Below, in pieces: positions 1-7,111 of a stretch of 37,298 bases of DNA (positions within the stretch are counted from its first letter, which is position 1; each line of letters begins with the position of its first letter). Source of the stretch: Veillonellales bacterium (GTDB lineage Bacteria; Bacillota; Negativicutes; JAAYSF01); contig JBDKTO010000060.1 of the NCBI GenBank assembly GCA_039680175.1, positions 1-37,298 of the forward strand, given 5' to 3'. The position numbers and the translations under genes are program-made. A model generated the notes under the pieces. That model was given only the letters and a program-made list of their open reading frames with translations, searched no databases and was not told the origin of the DNA.

Positions 1-554
1 TAGACAAAGTCGGTCAAAGCAGGCGAATATACCGCCCCGCCGGCGCAAGGTCCCATAATGGCGGAAATTTGCGGAATAACGCCGGAAGCCAAGGTATTCC
101 GATAAAAAATCTTGCCATAACCGGACAGCGCGTCCACTGCTTCCTGAATCCGGGCTCCGCCGGAATCATTAATGCCAATGACCGGCGCGCCCATTTTCAG
201 CGCCATATCCAGCACTTTACAAATTTTAGCGGCGTGCATCTCACCCAGCGAGCCGCCGACTACGGTAAAATCCTGGGAGAATACATAGACCAGACGACCG
301 TCCACCGTGCCCCAGCCGGTGATCACCCCTTCAGCGGGCGCCTCGACTTTTTCCATGCCAAAGTTGGTACAGCGATGGGTGACAAATTGGTCCAGCTCCA
401 CAAACGTACCGGGATCAAGCAGCTTTTCAATGCGTTCGCGTGCCGTCATTTTGCCCTTGGCATGCTGTTTTTCTATCCGCTTGGGACCACCCCCGTTTAG
501 AATCTTAGCTTTATGTTCTTTGAAAACTTCCCTTTTCGCACTCGTTCCAGACAC
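1..554 (-). CDS. mmdA: Methylmalonyl-CoA decarboxylase alpha / propionyl-CoA carboxylase beta subunit, 5' part
   Basis: This is the N-terminal 184 or so residues of a biotin-dependent carboxyltransferase; the 3' end runs off the left edge. The translation shows the family core: [101 protein letters not shown]. The enzyme transfers CO2 between acyl-CoA and biotin. In Negativicutes such proteins are usually the alpha subunit of the sodium-pumping methylmalonyl-CoA decarboxylase of the succinate-propionate pathway; a propionyl-CoA carboxylase beta chain cannot be excluded without the neighbours to the left. I place the start at a GTG at 554, because AGGAGG lies 7 nt upstream. An in-frame ATG at 572 overlaps that Shine-Dalgarno and is less likely. 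The upstream two-component genes are separated from it by a terminator, so it has its own promoter in 555-734. Confidence 0.88.
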   Translation of the reverse strand, partial: MSGTSAKREVFKEHKAKILNGGGPKRIEKQHAKGKMTARERIEKLLDPGTFVELDQFVTHRCTNFGMEKVEAPAEGVITGWGTVDGRLVYVFSQDFTVVGGSLGEMHAAKICKVLDMALKMGAPVIGINDSGGARIQEAVDALSGYGKIFYRNTLASGVIPQISAIMGPCAGGAVYSPALTDFV

Positions 555-651
555 ATTACCACCTCCTGGCATATTATTTCTCTGCAATAGCACCAAAAAA
601 TAGCCTAATAAATGACTTGATGCATTACAGGATTAGCCCTTACTGTTTCAC

Positions 652-680
652 TATATAAAAAATTTAAACTATTTTATATA
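652..680. promoter_or_regulatory. AT-rich inverted repeat upstream of the carboxyltransferase gene
   Basis: TATATAAAA at 652-660 and TTTTATATA at 672-680 form a 9-bp inverted repeat with an 11-bp centre, about 100 nt upstream of the carboxyltransferase start. It lies in the AT-rich spacer that must hold that gene's promoter; I could not pick an unambiguous -35/-10 pair. It could be an operator or a promoter. CitB-family regulators such as the one encoded next door are known to bind AT-rich sites, which makes a link conceivable but unproven. Confidence 0.3.
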
Positions 681-734
681 TTTCGTAATTTGATTTGCAT
701 TTTGTAACTAAAGTAATCATTTAAGTCTGAATAA

Positions 735-777
735 TGCTAAAAAGCCAACCCCTAGCAGCGGGGTTGGCTTTTTAGCA
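735..777 (-). terminator. Rho-independent terminator after the response regulator gene
   Basis: A perfect 18-bp inverted repeat (735-752 with 760-777) has a 7-nt loop. Its stem contains GCCAACCCC/GGGGTTGGC flanked by A5/T5, so the T-run is inside the distal arm. It lies 18 bp past the stop of the minus-strand response regulator and isolates that operon from the carboxyltransferase gene. Confidence 0.85.
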
Positions 778-795
778 GGCAGCGCAATATTTATT

Positions 796-1512
796 TTACC
801 ATCCGGAAAGCAAAAAATGTTTCAGCGCCGAAGTGGATGCTTGTATACATCGGTATTTATAAACAGGACGCCCAATCGTTCCGTAAATAAGCTGCAGCGT
901 TAAAAGCTTATGCTGTTTTAAAAAATCCAGATACTTTCGCATGGAAATACGTGAAATACCGACAAGCTGAGCGATTTCTTCCGTCGAAAAGGCACTGCCG
1001 TTTAAACCCTGTATATTCTCCCACACGGTATTGAGCGTGTTGGGATCAATGCCTTTAGGCAACGGGTTCTTCATTGATCGCTCTTTTTTATATAAAAAAT
1101 TATCCAGTTCAATCTGATTTATTTGTCTCTGCTCCTCCATAACAGCAGTCAATTTTTGATAAGCGGTTAAGGCTGCACTCAGACGTTCAAATTCAAACGG
1201 CTTAATAATATAATCTACCGCACCAAACCGCAGGGCTGTTTTTATACTCTGGCTGTCGCAAGCGGCACTTACTATGATCACGTCAACGCCTTTGCCGATT
1301 TTCCTGATTTGGATCAGTAACTCAAGGCCGCCCATTCCAGGCATATAAATATCCAATAAAATAAGATCAATCTCATGTAATTCCAACATTTCCAACGATT
1401 CTGCCGCCGAATAGGCAGTTGCTGCCAATTCAAATCCTTCCACCATGTTCAAATAATGGCTGTTGAATTTTACCACCATCGGATCGTCGTCAACGATCAT
1501 AACTCTTATCAC
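796..1512 (-). CDS. CitB/DcuR-family response regulator
   Basis: 238-residue DNA-binding response regulator. The receiver domain has the acidic cluster D8-D9-D10, the phospho-acceptor D54 in LLDIYMPG, S82 and K104 in IIKPFEFERL, which is typical of the DcuR/DpiA/CitT group. The C-terminal part (about 150-238) has the winged-helix-like HTH seen in this group, including TEEIAQLVGISRISMRKYLDFL. It overlaps the sensor kinase gene by 4 nt (ATGA), so the pair is translationally coupled. Family members control uptake and catabolism of citrate, malate, succinate or fumarate. The terminator right after it and the carboxyltransferase gene next in line suggest, but do not show, that C4-dicarboxylate or propionate metabolism is the target. 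Confidence 0.93.
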   Translation of the reverse strand: MIRVMIVDDDPMVVKFNSHYLNMVEGFELAATAYSAAESLEMLELHEIDLILLDIYMPGMGGLELLIQIRKIGKGVDVIIVSAACDSQSIKTALRFGAVDYIIKPFEFERLSAALTAYQKLTAVMEEQRQINQIELDNFLYKKERSMKNPLPKGIDPNTLNTVWENIQGLNGSAFSTEEIAQLVGISRISMRKYLDFLKQHKLLTLQLIYGTIGRPVYKYRCIQASTSALKHFLLSGW

Positions 1513-3116
1513 GAAACATCCTCCTTAGCAGTATACGGCATAGTAACAGTAATCTGAGTACCCTGACCCTGCTGTGAAGTCACACTGATTTGACCGCCTG
1601 TCCTTTCCAGACTGCATCGGACCAGGTATAATCCCATACCGTGCTGACTTCCTTTGGTTGAATATCCTTTCACAAATATATGGTCGATACTCTGCTCATC
1701 TAATCCTGTGCCGCTGTCCCGCACGATGATCGTAAGCGTGCCGTCTTCATAGAAAAAACCGGCCTGAACACATTTTGAAACAGAGTTTTCAACTGCTTCC
1801 AACGCATTATCGATCAAATTTCCGGTAATTGTAATAATTTCATGAACGATTTCCGAATCAGCCGCCTCCGGTAAAAAACAATCTTCATCCAGCAGCAGAA
1901 CACCGCCGGTTTCTCTGGCCCGGCTTTGTTTCCCCAGTATAAAGCCGGCCAATACGGGATCTTTAATTTTTCTGACTACAGCACCTACCTCGGCGTGATA
2001 CTGCTGCGCAATCTGAGTGATATATTCCGTCAGCTGATCGTAAACACCCATGCGCACCATTCCCTGAATCACATGAAGTTTATTCATAAACTCATGGGCC
2101 TGAGCCCGTAACGATTCAGCATAATTTCGCACCCCTGTCAGCTTTTCCGCTAAATTTCTAAACTCAGTTTTGTCCCGGAATGTAGCGACAGCACCAATAA
2201 TCCGTTCGTCGACACGAATTGGCACCCGATTAGTCATGATGATAATTCCATTAATATCCTGCTCCTGATCCAGTTCCGCTCTGCCTGTTTGAAAAACATT
2301 CTGCAAGCGGGTATTCGGCACACACTCCTCGACTGGCTGCCCGACAAAGGGACCGGTTACACCTGCTTTGTTAAAGATTTGAAGTGCCGCATCATTAACA
2401 AGTGTAAGGCGGCTGTCGCTGTCAACAGCGATAATGCCTTCACGGGCAGACTGGAGCATAGCGCTGCGCTCTTCCACCAACCGGGCAATGGCAGACGGCT
2501 CCAGGCCAAACATTTTTTTCTTAATCTGGCGGGACAAAAGTATCGCTCCTGCCAAACCGACCAGCAGGCCGATAGCGATTCCGCCATAAATGCCTGATCG
2601 GCTATTTTCAATCGCCTGCTGCACACGATCCAGCATAATACCGACAAGTACCACACCTATTTGCTGACCGTTTTTATCAAAAATGGGGACCAATGCCCTT
2701 GAAGATTTTCCCAAAGACCCTTTCGCAATCGACTGAGTTACCTGCCCGTTAAAAGCAGGATCGGCATCATCTTGCTCGTAATGCGTCCCTATCATTGTAA
2801 CCGTAGGATGAGACTTGCGGATACGATTCATATCCATAACCACAACAAACCGCATATGGGTTATTTGACAAACTGTCTGACTGTAGTCCTGAACCGTCTG
2901 TATCTCTCTTTCTCCCTTCAAAGCTTCGATAACTTCAGGTGATTTCGCTACAATACTGGCGACTTCCAAAACATGGTCGGACAGCTGATTTTCCGTTTCT
3001 TCACTGACTCTGCCGCTAATCAGCATATCCGCCACCAGCAGCGACACCGCCACCACAGTGCAGACAAAAATTGCAATGATCGTGTGAAGCTTAAAAACAT
3101 TTTTTTTGATTTTCAC
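1509..3116 (-). CDS. CitA/DcuS-family sensor histidine kinase
   Basis: Membrane sensor kinase. In order it has an N-terminal membrane segment (IIAIFVCTVVAVSLLVADML), an extracytoplasmic single-Cache sensor domain of about 140 residues with the family motif RKSHPTVTMIGTHY, a second membrane segment (GIYGGIAIGLLVGLAGAILL), a PAS domain (REGIIAVDSDSRLTLVNDAA), the SpoOB-type helix with the phospho-acceptor His in AQAHEFMNKLHVIQG, then HATPase N- and G-boxes (NLIDNALEAV, DSGTGLDEQ, GMGLYLV). The SHP motif resembles that of carboxylate-binding relatives. I chose the GTG at 3116 because AAGGTGG lies 6 nt before it and the product then begins MKIKKNVF like relatives. The ATG at 3140 adds 8 residues but has only a poor SD. 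Confidence 0.92.
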   Translation of the reverse strand: MKIKKNVFKLHTIIAIFVCTVVAVSLLVADMLISGRVSEETENQLSDHVLEVASIVAKSPEVIEALKGEREIQTVQDYSQTVCQITHMRFVVVMDMNRIRKSHPTVTMIGTHYEQDDADPAFNGQVTQSIAKGSLGKSSRALVPIFDKNGQQIGVVLVGIMLDRVQQAIENSRSGIYGGIAIGLLVGLAGAILLSRQIKKKMFGLEPSAIARLVEERSAMLQSAREGIIAVDSDSRLTLVNDAALQIFNKAGVTGPFVGQPVEECVPNTRLQNVFQTGRAELDQEQDINGIIIMTNRVPIRVDERIIGAVATFRDKTEFRNLAEKLTGVRNYAESLRAQAHEFMNKLHVIQGMVRMGVYDQLTEYITQIAQQYHAEVGAVVRKIKDPVLAGFILGKQSRARETGGVLLLDEDCFLPEAADSEIVHEIITITGNLIDNALEAVENSVSKCVQAGFFYEDGTLTIIVRDSGTGLDEQSIDHIFVKGYSTKGSQHGMGLYLVRCSLERTGGQISVTSQQGQGTQITVTMPYTAKEDVS

Positions 3117-3220
3117 GCTAAGCCACCTTACACTACTCATCCTGCCTATAATTCATCCTTTTAGGCCGGCGCAGAGGATTTTACAAATTTTATCTTAGGA
3201 ATCCAGCTATGATCCGGTAA

Positions 3221-4825
3221 TTACCACGCAGCAACGGCGCTGTCGGAGCGGGGTTCAGTTCCGCCGGCCAGCACTCCGTCCCTGTCCCGCCAAATGATTT
3301 GTCCCCGGCCGAAGCTGTTGGGCTCCAGAGTGACACTGACCTGATGACCCCGTCGTTCCAGTCCTTCGGCAATATGGCGGGGAAACTGGGATTCCACCTC
3401 CACCTTTTTATCCCCGACCCATTGCCAGCGGGGTGCATCCAGGGCCGCCTGGGGATTCAAATGAAAATCAATGGTATTATTAATCACCTGCACATGCCCC
3501 TGAGGCTGCATAAAAGCTCCCATGACGCCGAAAGGTCCGACTGCCTGATTATCCTTGGTCAAAAAGCCGGGAATAATCGTATGATAAGGGCGCTTGCCCG
3601 GTGCCAGACAATTGGCGTGCCGGGGATCCAGAGTAAAGTTGCAGCCCCGGTTGTGCAGACTGATGCCGGTTCCGGGTACAACCAGGCCGGAGCCAAACCC
3701 CATATAGTTGCTTTGAATATACGATACCATATTTCCCTCGCCGTCGGCAGCCGCCAGATAAACAGTACCGCCGCAGCGGGGATCGCCTGCTGCCGGCTGC
3801 AGCGCCCGGTCGCCGATCAGCTGTCTTCGCCGGGCGGCATAGCCGGAAGACAGCAGTTCCTCCGCCGTTACCGCCATACTGCCGGGTTCGGCAATATATT
3901 TTTTCCCGTCGGCGAAAGCCAGTTTCATGGCTTCAATTTGCTTATGGCAGGTATCCACATTGTCTTTTCCCGTTAATTCCAGACCATTTAATAAATTAAG
4001 CGCCATCAATGCCACTAAACCATGACCGTTGGGCGGAATTTCCCAGACATCATAGCCCCGGTAATTGACCTTTATCGGCTTCACCCACTCCGGTGAAAAA
4101 CCGGCCAAATCAGTTTGACGCAAATAACCGCCGTATTGCCGGGAAAACTGATCGATTTTTTCCGACAGATCTCCCCGGTAAAAGGATTCTCCCTTAGTTC
4201 TGCCGATTTCCATCAGAGTTTTGGCATGGTTAGGCAGCGAAATCATTTCACCGGCCCGGGGCGCCCGTCCTTTTACAGTAAAATGATCAAACCAGTACCG
4301 GTATTGCTCTCCTTCCAGGCTGTGGTATATCTCATAAGAACGCTGCCAGTTTTTCGCCACAACCGGGGAAACGGGAAATCCTTCGGCAGCATACCGAACC
4401 GCCGGCTGCAAAACAGTCAGCAGCGGCAGCCGGCCGAAGCGCTGAGAGAGGGCGGCCCAGCCGGCCGGAATTCCGGGAACAGTCACCGGCAGCCAGCCCC
4501 AGGATGGCATCTGCTCATACCCGACCGCCCGAATCAGCTCCGCCGAAATTTTTTGTGGTGCCGGTCCGCTGGCATTTAAGCCATAAAGTTTCCCTTTGCT
4601 CCAAACCAAAACAAACCCGTCACCGCCGAGTCCGTTGGAAGTAGGCTCCACCACCGTCAGACAGGCAGCCGTGGCAATAGCAGCATCCACAGCATTGCCG
4701 CCCTGCTGCAAAATCGTCAGCCCGGCCTGAGCCGCCAGCGCCTGAGAAGTCGCCACCATTCCCTTACGGCTATAAGTCACCATTCGCCGGGAAGAATAAG
4801 GATATTCCAGCGCATCAAAATCCAT
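3221..4825 (-). CDS. Gamma-glutamyltransferase family protein (YwrD-like)
   Basis: 534-residue N-terminal-nucleophile hydrolase of the gamma-glutamyltranspeptidase family. The large-subunit signature is plain (GMVATSQALAAQAGLTILQQ, GGNAVDAAIATAACLTVVEP, NGLGGDGF). The proenzyme is expected to cleave itself before a Thr; the candidate is the Thr in CGGTVYLAAADGEGN, followed by the small-subunit motif NYMGFGSGLVVPGTG. No signal peptide is visible, so it is probably cytoplasmic, as for Bacillus YwrD, whose N-terminus (YPYSSRR...) I recall as similar. The substrate is unknown; glutathione or another gamma-glutamyl compound is likely. The start ATG has GAGGAG 11 nt upstream. It follows no operon partner and is divergent from the DUF3231 gene. 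Confidence 0.92.
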   Translation of the reverse strand: MDFDALEYPYSSRRMVTYSRKGMVATSQALAAQAGLTILQQGGNAVDAAIATAACLTVVEPTSNGLGGDGFVLVWSKGKLYGLNASGPAPQKISAELIRAVGYEQMPSWGWLPVTVPGIPAGWAALSQRFGRLPLLTVLQPAVRYAAEGFPVSPVVAKNWQRSYEIYHSLEGEQYRYWFDHFTVKGRAPRAGEMISLPNHAKTLMEIGRTKGESFYRGDLSEKIDQFSRQYGGYLRQTDLAGFSPEWVKPIKVNYRGYDVWEIPPNGHGLVALMALNLLNGLELTGKDNVDTCHKQIEAMKLAFADGKKYIAEPGSMAVTAEELLSSGYAARRRQLIGDRALQPAAGDPRCGGTVYLAAADGEGNMVSYIQSNYMGFGSGLVVPGTGISLHNRGCNFTLDPRHANCLAPGKRPYHTIIPGFLTKDNQAVGPFGVMGAFMQPQGHVQVINNTIDFHLNPQAALDAPRWQWVGDKKVEVESQFPRHIAEGLERRGHQVSVTLEPNSFGRGQIIWRDRDGVLAGGTEPRSDSAVAAW

Positions 4826-4910
4826 TGGTATTCACACTCCTCACAATACTTTCTAAATCTAAATCAAATATTCAATGCAAGAATCAGGATTCCCCTTTTA
4901 TGTATCAAAA

Positions 4911-4939
4911 TTGTTTTTTTGTTTATCCTAAAAGATAAA
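4911..4939 (+). promoter_or_regulatory. Candidate promoter of the DUF3231 gene
   Basis: TTGTTT at 4911 and GATAAA at 4934 are separated by 17 bp, a weak sigma-A-like arrangement ending 35 bp before the DUF3231 start codon. The same bases contain a short inverted repeat (TTTATC/GATAAA). If the gene is sporulation-controlled, another sigma factor may be used instead. Confidence 0.35.
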
Positions 4940-4974
4940 TCCTTGATGCACAATTTATGATTGGAGGCTGATTT

Positions 4975-5514
4975 ATGACTATCCTTGACAAAGTCAACGC
5001 GGAAACCCGTAACATTTTTAACACGTTTTTTGACAAAGAACCCCTGAATTACCTGGAAGCAGCCGGTCTTTACGGCATCATTGCCCAGGGGCGCTATAAT
5101 ATCGCTGCCCTTGAGGTAATGTACAATCACGCCCAGGACCCCAAATTAAAAGATATAATTCAGGAAGCCATTAACCGCCATACAAAAACGATCATCGCCC
5201 AATCGGAAAATATGCTGGAGCAAAGCGGCGGCAGCTTGCCAAAACTTCATTTTGAAAAACGGACCCTCCACAAATCACCGTTAAATATCCCGGCAGATGC
5301 ACATCTGAATGACGGAGAAATTGCCATCGCTGTCGGTACCATGGCCAAAGCCGCCCAAATGACTCTCTTAACAGCACTGCATCAATCCTATCAATTGAAT
5401 GTGGCACTGATGTACCGGGAATTGCTGGACGCAGGCCTGGACTGGGACTACCGTCTGCTCCAGCTGATGCTGGACCGCGGCTGGCTGCCCCGGCTGGCCA
5501 AACTGGAACATTAA
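4975..5514 (+). CDS. DUF3231 family (ferritin-like helical bundle) protein
   Basis: 179-residue all-alpha protein resembling the DUF3231 family, which is found mostly in spore-forming Firmicutes, often alongside CotF-like coat proteins. It shows two similar helical halves: residues about 20-75 (EAAGLYGIIAQGRYNIAALE) and about 110-165 (DGEIAIAVGTMAKAAQ, LLTALHQSYQLNVALMYREL), with the hinge motif LPKLHFEK between. No membrane segment or signal peptide is present. GGAGG lies 8 nt before the ATG. It is monocistronic: its own terminator follows 12 bp after the stop. A sporulation or stress role is only an inference from the family; no function is established. Confidence 0.72.
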   Translation: MTILDKVNAETRNIFNTFFDKEPLNYLEAAGLYGIIAQGRYNIAALEVMYNHAQDPKLKDIIQEAINRHTKTIIAQSENMLEQSGGSLPKLHFEKRTLHKSPLNIPADAHLNDGEIAIAVGTMAKAAQMTLLTALHQSYQLNVALMYRELLDAGLDWDYRLLQLMLDRGWLPRLAKLEH

Positions 5515-5526
5515 ACTACTTTCTCT

Positions 5527-5551
5527 TCCGGCTAACTGCCGGATTTTTTTT
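5527..5551 (+). terminator. Rho-independent terminator of the DUF3231 gene
   Basis: TCCGGC (5527-5532), a 5-nt loop and GCCGGA (5538-5543) are followed by eight T residues on the plus strand, 12 bp after the stop codon. Confidence 0.88.
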
Positions 5552-5552
5552 G

Positions 5553-5638
5553 AACTGCAAAGAACGCAGAGGGTTCGGAAGATTACGGTTTTTATCTCTA
5601 TCCGATCTTTCTCTGCGTTCTCTGCGTTCTTCGCGGTT
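5553..5638. repeat. Long-armed inverted repeat with 9-mer duplication
   Basis: A 19-nt left arm (5553-5571, core AAGAACGCAGAG) and its reverse complement at 5620-5638 match at 17 of 19 positions around a 48-bp centre. The right arm carries an extra tandem copy of the nonamer CTCTGCGTT (5611-5619 and 5620-5628). It sits between two convergent genes, just after a terminator. No ORF or target-site duplication is evident. It looks like a small non-coding repeat element; copy number in the genome is unknown. Confidence 0.7.
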
Positions 5639-5661
5639 AGCGTCCTCTATTTTCAATATGT

Positions 5662-6423
5662 CTACCAATTCCGGTTGGACCCGCCGCCTCCGCCGGAGCC
5701 GCCGCCAAACCCACCGGAACCGCCGCCTCCGCCGCGGAAACGGAGCAGGGATAAAATAAAGAAAGTAATGCTGCCGCCGAAGAACAGCCAATCAACAACA
5801 AACAGCAGCAAAAACCCGGCGACAATAACGATTTGCAGCCAACCGGGAACAGAATTCCAGCCGGAAGATTGATTTACATGCTGAGGCTTAGGCGCCGGTT
5901 TGGCGTCGCTCTTGAATTCCAGATTGTATTCCTTGGCAACTGCACCGACTAACGTCAGATAGCCGTTTACGATCCCCTTGTCATATTCACCCTTTTGAAA
6001 AAAGGGAATCATATAATCATCCTGAATTTCCCCTGTTTTGGCGTCGGGCAGCGCTCCTTCCAAGCCGTATCCCACCTCAATCCGGGACTTGCGGTCGTTC
6101 ACCGCCACCAGCATTAACACGCCGTTGTTCAACGTTTTGTCGCCAATTCCCCATTGCCGCAAAAGGCTCAGCCCATATTCCTCAATCGGCGCACCGTCCA
6201 GAGTCTTGACGGTAACCACCACAACCTGAGCCTTGGTTTTGGCTGCCAGCTGCCCGCCTAAATTATTGATGCGGTTCCTGGATTCTGCGGACAGAACACC
6301 GGCATAGTCCTGAACATATATGCTGGATGCAGGCGCAGGCGGAAGCTGCGGCTGCGCCCACACTGCCGCTGCTCCCGCTGTCAGACAGATAGCCGTTACC
6401 AGCCAGACCAGCCATTTTTTCAT
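5662..6423 (-). CDS. TPM-domain (YgcG/Psb32-type) membrane protein
   Basis: Secreted, membrane-anchored TPM-domain protein. An N-terminal signal peptide (KKWLVWLVTAICLTAGAAAVWA) is followed by the TPM domain (YVQDYAGVLS, VVVVTVKTLDG, RQWGIGDKTLNNGVLMLVAV, RIEVGYGLEGALPDA), a transmembrane segment (LQIVIVAGFLLLFVVDWLFF), a second hydrophobic stretch, and a Gly/Ser-rich tail (GGGGGSGGFGGGSG) ending in NRNW. TPM domains have been linked to photosystem repair in plants and to phosphatase-like folds; the bacterial role is not settled. The start at 6423 is preferred because GAGGG stands 6 nt upstream; the ATG two codons earlier overlaps poorly. It lies 29 bp after lemA-like and is probably co-transcribed with it, a pairing common in bacteria. 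Confidence 0.9.
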   Translation of the reverse strand: MKKWLVWLVTAICLTAGAAAVWAQPQLPPAPASSIYVQDYAGVLSAESRNRINNLGGQLAAKTKAQVVVVTVKTLDGAPIEEYGLSLLRQWGIGDKTLNNGVLMLVAVNDRKSRIEVGYGLEGALPDAKTGEIQDDYMIPFFQKGEYDKGIVNGYLTLVGAVAKEYNLEFKSDAKPAPKPQHVNQSSGWNSVPGWLQIVIVAGFLLLFVVDWLFFGGSITFFILSLLRFRGGGGGSGGFGGGSGGGGGSNRNW

Positions 6424-6452
6424 TGCCATCCCTCGCTCATCACAGCAAGCTG

Positions 6453-7007
6453 TTAAAATTTAACCTGAGGAACTTGTTTTGCTCCTTCTTCCACTTTAAA
6501 GTATTCTTTCGGGCCAAAACCTGTCATACCGGCAATGGCACTGATCGGAAAGGTGCGAATCTTAGTATTGTACACCTGAACAGCGTCATTGTAATCTTTC
6601 CGGGCTACGGTAAGCCGATTTTCCGTGCCCGACAACTCATCCATCAGAGCCCGGAAATTTTTATCGGCTTTCAAGTCCGGATAATTTTCGGCAACCACTA
6701 ATAAACGGCTCAAAGCGCCGCTTAATTCACCGTTGGCTTCCGCCTTGGCAACCGGCCCCTGAGCGCCGGCCAGTTTGGCCCGCGCGTCGGCCACTGTCTG
6801 AATGGCCTGCTGCTCATGGGTAGCATAGCCTTTTACCGTATTGACCAAGTTGGGAATGAGATCGGCTCGCCGCTGCAGCTGGTTGTCGATCTGACTCCAC
6901 TTGCCATTCACATTTTCATTCATACTGACCAGTCCGTTGTAGCCCATAATGGTGCCGACCACCAGCACTACGACCAGAGCAATAATAATCCAGTTTGTTC
7001 TCTTCAT
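6453..7007 (-). CDS. LemA family protein
   Basis: About 184 residues with an N-terminal membrane anchor ([19 protein letters not shown]) and a long helical LemA domain containing the signatures [54 protein letters not shown] and [21 protein letters not shown] stands 10 nt before the ATG at 7007; an adjacent GTG at 7010 is also possible. LemA and TPM proteins are often encoded together and are thought to act at the cell envelope, but the activity is not known. A sigma-A-like promoter lies about 50 bp upstream, so lemA and the TPM gene form a two-gene unit separate from uvrC. Confidence 0.93.
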   Translation of the reverse strand: MKRTNWIIIALVVVLVVGTIMGYNGLVSMNENVNGKWSQIDNQLQRRADLIPNLVNTVKGYATHEQQAIQTVADARAKLAGAQGPVAKAEANGELSGALSRLLVVAENYPDLKADKNFRALMDELSGTENRLTVARKDYNDAVQVYNTKIRTFPISAIAGMTGFGPKEYFKVEEGAKQVPQVKF

Positions 7008-7059
7008 CACTGTATTTCCTCCCTCAATACTGAGTTTGATTTTTTGACTTTACTCATCT

Positions 7060-7089
7060 ATTTTACTACCTGAGGTATAATTTTGGCAA
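7060..7089 (-). promoter_or_regulatory. Sigma-A-type promoter of the LemA/TPM unit
   Basis: On the minus strand TTGCCA (7084-7089) and TAAAAT (7060-7065) are spaced by 18 bp, about 53 bp upstream of the LemA start codon. This is the best promoter-like pair in the spacer after uvrC. Confidence 0.55.
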
Positions 7090-7111
7090 TATGTTCCCGC
7101 TCCCTTATTCT

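Noticed and set aside
555-640. Sigma-54 promoter (TTGGTGC ... TTGCA) before the carboxyltransferase gene
   Set aside because: The GG and GC dinucleotides are 7 bp apart where 10 are needed, so the spacing does not fit a -24/-12 element.
3299-3976. A 225-codon plus-strand frame opposite the gamma-glutamyltransferase gene
   Set aside because: It is a complement-strand shadow of a well-recognised enzyme gene with no SD or promoter.
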